Assembly: GCA_021795215.1 (NCBI GenBank)
Contig: JAJYPS010000010.1
Location: forward strand, 1-43,649
From: Actinomycetes bacterium
GTDB taxonomy: Bacteria; Actinomycetota; Acidimicrobiia; Acidimicrobiales; JAKAOS01
DNA length: 43,649 bases
Direction of reading: 5' to 3'
The notes beneath the pieces were generated by a model. That model made no database searches. It was not told where the DNA came from and was given only the letters and a program-made list of their open reading frames with translations. A program made the position numbers and the translations under genes. Positions 17,381 through 23,631 of this stretch are shown here, piece after piece; the stretch's first letter is position 1; each line of letters begins with the position of its first letter.

Positions 17381-17476
17381 CGGGACACCGGCGACCGACG
17401 CGGGACACCGGCGACCGACGCGGGACACCGGCGACCGACGCGGGACACCGGCGACCGACGCGGGACACCGGCGACC
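17381..17476 (+). repeat. 20-bp tandem repeat array, about 4.8 copies
   Basis: Four perfect copies of cgggacaccggcgaccgacg (17381-17460) and a fifth partial copy lie between two convergent genes. There are no spacers, so it is a minisatellite and not a CRISPR array. Confidence 0.95.
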
Positions 17477-17549
17477 GTTGCCTCCCTTCGTACGGTCGCG
17501 TCGGCGATCACGCCCTGATCGGACACCATCCGCTTCCTGCAGACCGCCC

Positions 17550-18092
17550 TCAGCGAGATCGGCGACCGATCCCGCGCTTGCCGGGGGACCTCGGGACGCT
17601 CGCAGACAGCTTCGCACCTTCGAACCGTCTTCCGGCTCGCTGCCTTCGGGTTCCGTTTGCCGGCAGGATGTCGTCGTCGCTCCGCTGCCACGGTGCGTCG
17701 TCCAGGACGAGCAGGGGCACCGGTGCGGTGATCATCTCCGCCTCGTCCACGGTGCTTCGCGGGTCCGCCGACTCGATTGATGCCAGAACCTCCTGCCCGC
17801 TCTCCAACGCCGGCTCCGTCGCGGCAGGGCGAGCGGTGCCGCGGCCGTTCCGGGCAGCCTGCGTCGCTCCTTCCGGCTTGTCGGCAGCATCTCCGTTCCA
17901 GCGGGAGAAGGCGGCATCCAGCCGTTCGTCGCTGGCCCAAGCGGGCGCCTCGGGGCGCGAAAAGCGCTCCGCGTGCCTCGCCTCTACTGGTTCTGGACCG
18001 ACGGGCACTTCATCGCCCGCTTCCTTGCCGGCGGATCCGGTTTGTCCGGTCGATCCGTAGAGCTGCTCCAGAACCTTGGACAGGTCGGCCAT
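17550..18092 (-). CDS. Hypothetical protein, mostly disordered
   Basis: This 180-aa protein starts at ATG 18092 (MADLSKVLEQLYG, a predicted helix). It is then rich in Ala/Glu/Pro/Arg and low in hydrophobic residues, so mostly disordered. A segment near residues 122-152 stands out: it contains PVPLLVLDDAPWQRSDDDILP, which looks like a conserved linear motif followed by a basic stretch. The C-terminal tail is strongly basic. It is the last gene of a minus-strand group after the HtrA-like and zincin-like genes. Its function is unknown; binding to a partner protein or nucleic acid is speculation. Confidence 0.55.
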   Translation of the reverse strand: MADLSKVLEQLYGSTGQTGSAGKEAGDEVPVGPEPVEARHAERFSRPEAPAWASDERLDAAFSRWNGDAADKPEGATQAARNGRGTARPAATEPALESGQEVLASIESADPRSTVDEAEMITAPVPLLVLDDAPWQRSDDDILPANGTRRQRAGRRFEGAKLSASVPRSPGKRGIGRRSR

Positions 18093-18168
18093 GCCTGCAT
18101 ATCGGCAGCGACCAAGGCGCCCTTGAGATCCCTGCAAGCCCCTCGGCGAATCGGTCGGCGCTGACCGG

Positions 18169-19341
18169 TCACGATTCGATTGCGATCCGCTCCAGCCACA
18201 GTCCAGGGGCGACCACCTCCGCCGGCGTAGGAATGGAGCCCGGGCGGCTCCACAGCTTCGAGAGCCCCTCTTCTCCGGCACGGTCCAGGATTCCGCGGAC
18301 GAACGTGGTGCCACGATCGAACTGCGCCTGGTCCAGCTCCAGGCCGAACAGCTGTTCCATGAATCGCTCACCTGCGTCCCTGTCGACCCTCCTCCGTCGC
18401 AGAGCTTCGATCAGCTGGCCCAGCGACCCGATCACGCGGCTGCCCACCGCGTCGGTCACGTGGTCCACGTACCCTTCCAGCGCCGCGACTGCCGCCTCCA
18501 GTCGCTCCCTGGCCGCGGTCTGCTCGGCGCTCTCCCGTTCACGCATGAGACCGGTCGGATCACCCATGATCTCCTGCAGGCTCGACAGGTCCGTCGGGTC
18601 CACCTCGGCCAGCCGCTGCTCGATGCCGGACGTCTCGGGCGTGTAACCGGCCACGTAAGTCGTCAGCAGCTCCTCGAAACGCGATCTCACATGAGGCAGG
18701 CGGAACACGGCGTGATGTGCCATCTCGCTCACGCACACCCACATCTTCAGGTCGTCCTCCGGCAGGCTCCAGTCCTGGGCGAAAGCCGCAAGGTTGGCCG
18801 GCACCAGACTTATCTCGTCCGCCATCGCCCGCGGTATCGGAAAGTCGTACTGGCCCATCGCTCTGCGCGCCAGGTGACCCACCGACGAACCGAGTTGCAT
18901 GCCCAGCATCGCCGGACGCACCATCCGGCTCAGCGTCTCGAACAGATTGGTCAGCCCTTCGTCGCTCTCCGCATCTCCGTGAGGCAGCGGAGCCGCACCG
19001 GACGCGTTCGACAGCGGCTCCAACAGTGGCTGCCACGAGTCGAGCGTGCGAACCGCCCACTCGGAGCGACTGAGCGGCCGGATGACCAGCGGCCGGCCGC
19101 CACCGGTCAGATCGAGACCCGTAACCTCCGCCACGTTCAGCTCGGCGATCCGTCCCAGCTCCTCCAAGCGGATCCGATCGAGCGGATCGACGTTCGGGTC
19201 CGCCGCCCCGTCGCCGGCAACAGCCGTAGCGAGCTGCCGTGCCATGTCCCATTGGCTGGGTCCGCCCTGGTTGAGCAGCTTCATCAAGTCGGCGAGCATG
19301 TTCTGGAACGGGTTGTCCCCCGAAGGGTACGGTATGCTCAC
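18169..19341 (-). CDS. Zincin-like (DUF2342-type) protein with degenerate metal motif
   Basis: This 390-aa helical protein resembles the actinobacterial zinc-dependent metalloprotease-like/DUF2342 family. It has an N-terminal NPFQNMLADLMKLL, then AMLGMQLGSSVGHLARRAMGQYDFPIP, then WVCVSEMAHHAVF where the family places its HExxH-type motif. The first His is Ser here (SEMAHH), so classical zinc catalysis is doubtful; some relatives are known to carry a similar non-His variant. A possible later ligand region is DDLKMW..EELLTTYVAGY. No membrane segment is seen. It starts at GTG 19341, 28 bp after the HtrA-like gene, so the two are likely cotranscribed. Confidence 0.72.
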   Translation of the reverse strand: MSIPYPSGDNPFQNMLADLMKLLNQGGPSQWDMARQLATAVAGDGAADPNVDPLDRIRLEELGRIAELNVAEVTGLDLTGGGRPLVIRPLSRSEWAVRTLDSWQPLLEPLSNASGAAPLPHGDAESDEGLTNLFETLSRMVRPAMLGMQLGSSVGHLARRAMGQYDFPIPRAMADEISLVPANLAAFAQDWSLPEDDLKMWVCVSEMAHHAVFRLPHVRSRFEELLTTYVAGYTPETSGIEQRLAEVDPTDLSSLQEIMGDPTGLMRERESAEQTAARERLEAAVAALEGYVDHVTDAVGSRVIGSLGQLIEALRRRRVDRDAGERFMEQLFGLELDQAQFDRGTTFVRGILDRAGEEGLSKLWSRPGSIPTPAEVVAPGLWLERIAIES

Positions 19342-19369
19342 GGTGCCATGCTAGAAGGCGTGCACGCGG

Positions 19370-20584
19370 TCAGTGTTGGGCTTCTGCCAGCACCGCCGAG
19401 ACGGTTGTCTCTCCGCTCGCCCTGGCCACCTCGAGCACGACCTTCGCGCCCGGCGGCTGAAGCCGGACGGCCTGCTCGAGGGCGGCCATGCTGGAGACAG
19501 CCTGTCCGTCGACCGTTTCGATCACGTCTCCCCTGCGCAGACCGCCAGCGGCAGCGGGACTGTCCTTTAGCACCCTGGTGACCTTCACCCCCACGATCGT
19601 CGGCGGACGCCCGTCGCTCGGCACCACCTGCGCGGCGACGCCCATCACTCCCAGCCAGCCGCGCAGAGGGTGGCCGAGCCTGGAGAGCTGTACCGCGTCC
19701 TGGCCTATCAGGGAAGCCGGGATGGCGGTCGTCAGGGTTCCGTTCGCTCCACTGCTGGAGACCAACGTCATTCCGACGATCCAGCCGCCCCGGTCCACCA
19801 GCACGCCGCCTGCTCCGTTGGGGGCCATCGGCACGTCCACCTGAGTCGTGTCGATCAGCACGGTGTTCGCCAGCGGCAAGGGCTGCCCGACCGAGCGGAC
19901 GGACCCCACGCCCACCCGGGCAGAGAGTCCGTGGTGGTGTCCCGACGTCATGGCCATCACGAGCTGGCCGGGTTTCGGAGTGGAAGCGGAAAGAGGCGCC
20001 GGGGGCAGTCCCCTGATCGGGATGGCGACCAGGGACAAACCGGTCTCCCGGTCGCTTGCCTTTACGACCGCCCTGAACACACCTCGCCCCGGAACCGCCA
20101 CGGAGATGTGCCGATGGGCGCCCACCAGACCGGAGGCCGTCAATATCAGCCCGTTGGATGACACGACGAGGCCACTGCCTATCAACTTGCCCTTCGAAGA
20201 CCTGGCAACCACCGAGACGACCGAAGGCGCGACCCGGGCAACGGCGCTCTGCACGAGCACCTTGTCGATGGAGACTCGGGGTGTCGGCGTGGTCAGCCGG
20301 GTTGTGGTCACCTGCGGAGCCGGACGGCCGCCGCCGAGCAGCGTCGTCGACACGACCATCACGGCGGTAGCCGTGAACAGCCCCACCACGAGACCGACGA
20401 CCGCCGCCGCGGTCGTGCTTCGCGAGCGGTTGCGTTTCCCGGCGACCGGCAGCGACATCGCTCGGCCGATCTCCGAGGGATGGCGCCACAGCCGGTCGTC
20501 CTGAGGAAGCGGCGGACGGCGCGGGCGCTCGGGAGGATCGTCGTCCCCAAATGGATCCTCGGATAGAGGGTCTACTGTCCCCAC
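19370..20584 (-). CDS. HtrA-like membrane-anchored PDZ protein lacking the catalytic triad
   Basis: This 404-aa protein has the layout of actinobacterial HtrA/DegP-like proteases. A cytosolic N-terminus carries a DDRLWRHPSEIG motif near residue 30, and one membrane helix spans about 58-82. A trypsin-like domain covers about 105-300 and a C-terminal PDZ domain about 310-400 (RGWLGV, AAAGGLRRGDVIETVDG). All three catalytic positions are changed. TNAHVV becomes TASGLV (Gly152 for His), TDLAV becomes TGLSL (Gly182 for Asp), and GNSGG becomes NGAGG (Ala258 for Ser). It is probably a binding or scaffold protein, not a protease. GTG 20584 is the likely start, as upstream sequence overlaps moaE. It is the first gene of a minus-strand group. 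Confidence 0.83.
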   Translation of the reverse strand: MGTVDPLSEDPFGDDDPPERPRRPPLPQDDRLWRHPSEIGRAMSLPVAGKRNRSRSTTAAAVVGLVVGLFTATAVMVVSTTLLGGGRPAPQVTTTRLTTPTPRVSIDKVLVQSAVARVAPSVVSVVARSSKGKLIGSGLVVSSNGLILTASGLVGAHRHISVAVPGRGVFRAVVKASDRETGLSLVAIPIRGLPPAPLSASTPKPGQLVMAMTSGHHHGLSARVGVGSVRSVGQPLPLANTVLIDTTQVDVPMAPNGAGGVLVDRGGWIVGMTLVSSSGANGTLTTAIPASLIGQDAVQLSRLGHPLRGWLGVMGVAAQVVPSDGRPPTIVGVKVTRVLKDSPAAAGGLRRGDVIETVDGQAVSSMAALEQAVRLQPPGAKVVLEVARASGETTVSAVLAEAQH

Positions 20585-20702
20585 CCCCGAAGGATAGCCA
20601 GCAGCGGCTGCGGATTCCCGGCGCCCCGACCGGCGCCCCACCGGGCGGCGTCCTCGTGGCGTGCCGTTGGGTGGACCTTGGAACGGCGTACGATCGTGTC
20701 CA

Positions 20703-21185
20703 ATGGAGCACCCCCCCTCGGACGGCGACGACTGGATCGACATCGGGACGGCGCCGCTGCCCGTCGGGACGGCGCCGGAGTGGGTGGTGCAGGCTCGCTG
20801 TGGTGCGGTGGTCTGCTTCGTCGGGACCGTCCGCGACCACGCGGACGGTCGTGAGGGAGTCGTGGCACTGGAGTACGAGGCTTTCGTAGAGAGGGTCGTG
20901 GAGCGGATGGGCTCGATTGCGGCTGCTGCACGGCGGCGCTGGCCGGAACTGGGAAGAGTCGTGATATTGCATCGGATCGGGCGTCTCGAGGTTGGGGAGG
21001 CGTCCGTCGTCGTGGCAGTGTCCTCACCGCACAGACCGGAGGCGTTCGCGGCGGCGTCCTACTGCATCGACACGCTCAAGAGCGCCGTGCCGATATGGAA
21101 AAAGGAGTTCTGGAGCGGCGGCTCGGACTGGGGCACCAGGGCGGTGGCGCCGGACCAGGTTCGCATTGCGGCGTCCCATGAGTAA
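20703..21185 (+). CDS. moaE: Molybdopterin synthase catalytic subunit
   Basis: MoaE, with MoaD thiocarboxylate, inserts the dithiolene sulfurs into cyclic pyranopterin monophosphate. The 160-aa protein shows CFVGTVRDHADG, LEYEAF, HRIGRLEVGEASVVVAVSSPHR and the active-site lysine segment LKSAVPIWKKEFW. An N-terminal extension of about 25 residues is acidic and unusual. No moaD or other Mo-cofactor gene is in the window. The gene is divergent from the HtrA-like gene (118-bp spacer). Its 3' end overlaps the next small gene by 8 bases, so moaE, the membrane peptide and the MreB-like gene are read as one unit. Confidence 0.93.
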   Translation: MEHPPSDGDDWIDIGTAPLPVGTAPEWVVQARCGAVVCFVGTVRDHADGREGVVALEYEAFVERVVERMGSIAAAARRRWPELGRVVILHRIGRLEVGEASVVVAVSSPHRPEAFAAASYCIDTLKSAVPIWKKEFWSGGSDWGTRAVAPDQVRIAASHE

Positions 21186-21351
21186 TCTGGCGTACCTCCT
21201 TGGAGCGGTTGCCTTCGCTTCGGTGGTCTCCGTGATCGTCGCTTTCCGGCACCGCTCTCCGACTGTGGAATCCAATGTCGAGCGTTTCGCGCACGGCATG
21301 AGGGCTCTCAAGTCCCGGACGCCGGAGCGGTCCGGCGCCGAGAGGAGCTGA
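21178..21351 (+). CDS. 57-aa single-pass membrane peptide
   Basis: This small gene overlaps the moaE 3' end by 8 bases and ends one base before the MreB-like start. Its product has one N-terminal helix (about residues 4-22, LAYLLGAVAFASVVSVIVAF) and a basic, Ser/Arg/Glu-rich tail with SNVERFAHGMRALKSRTP. It may sit with its tail in the cytosol. The tight packing between two coding genes supports its reality. Its function is unknown; a link with the actin-like protein downstream is suggested only by position. Confidence 0.62.
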   Translation: MSNLAYLLGAVAFASVVSVIVAFRHRSPTVESNVERFAHGMRALKSRTPERSGAERS

Positions 21352-21352
21352 G

Positions 21353-22498
21353 TTGGGTACCGGCGTGGCGCTGGACATGGGGACGTCCATGACCCGCGTC
21401 TTCTACGGGGCAGACGGCACCCTCTGGGAGGAGCCCAGTGTCGTGGCGGTCGACGCTTCGACCGGCCAGGTTGTGGGGTTCGGCAGCAGGGCACTGCCGA
21501 TGGTCGGCCGTGCTCCGGGCTATGTGGTGCTCGAGCGGCCGGTTCATCATGGCTCCATTTCCCGGTTCGAGCTGGCACGGCGGATGCTCAAGTCGGTGCT
21601 GCGCAGAGGTCGCTCGGGACTGGGCAAGCTCCGCGTGGTCGCCTGCACGCCGTCCGCAGGGACGGCGATCGAGCGGAGGGCGCTGGAGGAGGTGCTGTTC
21701 GCCGCTGGCGCTTCCGAAGTGGCGATCGTGGAGCAGCCGATGGCGGCGGCTCTCGGTTCGGGCCTCGACGTAGCGGAGCCACTCGGTCAGATGGTGGTGG
21801 ACCTCGGGGCGGGAAAGACGGAGGCTGCCGTCGTGTGCCTCGGCTCCGTCGTCGCATACCGGCGGGCGCCGGTGGGAGGGGACGACGTGGACGCCGCGCT
21901 CGCCGCCCATATCCGGACGCGCCATGGTGCGCTGGTGGGCCGGGACGTGATCGCCCGCGCCAAGCTGGCGATCACGCAGGACGACCCTCCGGATCGGAGG
22001 TCCGCAGTCGGCGGCTCGGCGTACGACCTCCGATCGGGAGACGGAATTCGATCGGGAGACGGAATCTGGTCGGGAGACGGATCTCGGGGACCATCCGTCG
22101 CCGGGGGACCGGCGGACGCTTCGCAGGGGGAGGCACCGGGACTTCCCGGCATCCACGTGGTCGGACGGGATCTGTCCGACGGCGCGGTGCGAGACCTGCT
22201 CCTCCAACGTTCCGAGGTCGCCGGTGCGATGGCGCCCAGCTTCGCCTCCATAGCCCGGTCAGTGGCCGAAGCGGTGACCGACGCGCCGGGGGAGTTGGCC
22301 CACGACCTGCTGAAGGGCGGCATGAACCTGGTCGGAGGAGGTGCCCGGAGCCGGGCTCTCGGTCGCGTGCTTGCCAGTGCGACAGCGCTGCCGTGTCGGG
22401 TGGTCGACGAGCCCGAGAGGGCCGTCATCCGAGGTGCGGCGGTGTGCCTGGAGGATTTCGACCGGTGGCGGGAGCTTCTGGCAGCCACCAGCCCGTGA
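21353..22498 (+). CDS. MreB-like actin-family ATPase, divergent
   Basis: This 381-aa protein has the actin/Hsp70 fold landmarks in MreB order. The phosphate-1 loop is ALDMGTSMTRVFYG, IVEQPMAAALGSGLDV corresponds to the MreB EEPMAAAIG segment, phosphate-2 is VVDLGAGKTEAAVV, and the adenosine motif is NLVGGGARSRAL. It lacks mreC/mreD neighbours and diverges from true MreB, so I call it a paralogue. Between residues about 215 and 260 a Gly/Ser/Asp-rich insert contains three 6-residue repeats (RSGDGI type) from an 18-bp DNA repeat. It starts at TTG 21353, supported by GAGAGGAG just upstream. A role in filament formation is inferred from family. Confidence 0.8.
   Translation: MGTGVALDMGTSMTRVFYGADGTLWEEPSVVAVDASTGQVVGFGSRALPMVGRAPGYVVLERPVHHGSISRFELARRMLKSVLRRGRSGLGKLRVVACTPSAGTAIERRALEEVLFAAGASEVAIVEQPMAAALGSGLDVAEPLGQMVVDLGAGKTEAAVVCLGSVVAYRRAPVGGDDVDAALAAHIRTRHGALVGRDVIARAKLAITQDDPPDRRSAVGGSAYDLRSGDGIRSGDGIWSGDGSRGPSVAGGPADASQGEAPGLPGIHVVGRDLSDGAVRDLLLQRSEVAGAMAPSFASIARSVAEAVTDAPGELAHDLLKGGMNLVGGGARSRALGRVLASATALPCRVVDEPERAVIRGAAVCLEDFDRWRELLAATSP
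22031..22084 (+). repeat. 18-bp tandem repeat inside the MreB-like gene
   Basis: Copies at 22031-22048, 22049-22066 and 22067-22084 differ by a few bases. They encode RSGDGI, RSGDGI and WSGDGS. The unit keeps the frame. Confidence 0.92.
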
Positions 22499-22693
22499 GC
22501 ACGACTGCGAGCCGTGGCTGCCGGCTCCGGCGCTGCAGGACGACGACTCGGCACGCACCCGGTTCGCCGCCCGCCCGGCGCCCTCCACGCGAAGGGGGCC
22601 AGCCCGTATGTCGCGGCTCGGCCGACGGCAACGCCGCTTCTTGGCGGCCGACAGCCGTCGAGCGCCGTGGGCGACGACTCCGGGCTGCGGCGG

Positions 22694-23470
22694 TCAAGGG
22701 TCCAGAAGGTCCTCGGCAGCTTGGCGCACCTGCCAGTCCTTGTCGGCCGCCGAGGTGCGCAGAGCGAGCTCGACCGCCGGTCCTTCGAAGGGGGCGAGGG
22801 CAAGGACCGCCCTGCGCCTGACTGTGGCTACGTCGGAGAGGGCGGCCAGGATCGCATCGAGGCCTCTCGGGTCGCCTATCGCTCCGAGAGCGGCAGCAGC
22901 AGCCTCACGGCAGAGCGGGTCACTGTGCTCGACGCACATGGCGGCCAGCGCTCTCACCGCTCCGCTGTCCCTCTGCTCCCCGGCGGCCCATGCCGCCATC
23001 TCGGCAACGAGAGGGTCCGGGTCGTGCAGGAGACTGCCCAAGGGCACGCTCCGGACCCCGGCCGCTATCTCGGCGGCCCTTCTGCGGACCGTCGCGTCGC
23101 TGTCCCGGCAAGCTTGCCGGAGGGCCGATCCGGAGAGGCGACCCAGTCTTCGCAGTGCGGAAAGGGCGGCAGCGCGGACCGCAGCACTCGGATCGGCGAG
23201 CGCAGCCTCCGCCTTCGCAGCCTCGCCGAGATGGCCCGCCAGCACGATGCTCAGTTCGGAACCCCTCTCCGAGCAGCATCGTGGGCCGGCCGTTTCCTCC
23301 CCCGAGGCGAGTGCTCCGGTGCCGCCTGGAGGGCTGGCGGCAGGTGCCGAAGAAGTACCGTGGGGCCTGTCGCAGCTCGGCGTCACGCGGCCTCGGGCGG
23401 GCAAGGAACGGCGGTCCTGGGGCATCTTTCGATGCGAGCCGACTCGCGACGACGGCCCTTTGGCGACCAC
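22694..23470 (-). CDS. HEAT-repeat (PBS-lyase-like) protein
   Basis: The C-terminal about 180 residues consist of five or so alpha-helical HEAT repeats. Typical units are DPSAAVRAAALSALRRLG, DSDATVRRRAAEIAAG, DPDPLVAEMAAWAAGE, DPLCREAAAAALGAIGD and DWQVRQAAEDLL. Such proteins are protein-binding scaffolds. The N-terminal about 70 residues are Pro/Ser/Arg-rich and may not be translated; GTG 23245 is a plausible later start just before the first repeat. It converges with the MreB-like gene and is divergent from the sensor kinase. The partner is unknown. Confidence 0.7.
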   Translation of the reverse strand: MVAKGPSSRVGSHRKMPQDRRSLPARGRVTPSCDRPHGTSSAPAASPPGGTGALASGEETAGPRCCSERGSELSIVLAGHLGEAAKAEAALADPSAAVRAAALSALRRLGRLSGSALRQACRDSDATVRRRAAEIAAGVRSVPLGSLLHDPDPLVAEMAAWAAGEQRDSGAVRALAAMCVEHSDPLCREAAAAALGAIGDPRGLDAILAALSDVATVRRRAVLALAPFEGPAVELALRTSAADKDWQVRQAAEDLLDP

Positions 23471-23631
23471 CCTGTGGATTTAGAGGTCATAATCGCCGTA
23501 ATGTTTGCCAATCGGACGTATGGGGCGTGGGCTGGAGAACGGGCACCCTTGCCGCACGAGTAGTGACTCGAGAGAAGATACCTGGTGGAAGCCGCCGACG
23601 GAGAAGCTCGTAGGCGGAGGAGGGCGACGGC

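Noticed and set aside
17381-17476. Possible CRISPR array
   Set aside because: The 20-bp units are directly adjacent with no spacers and no cas genes are near.
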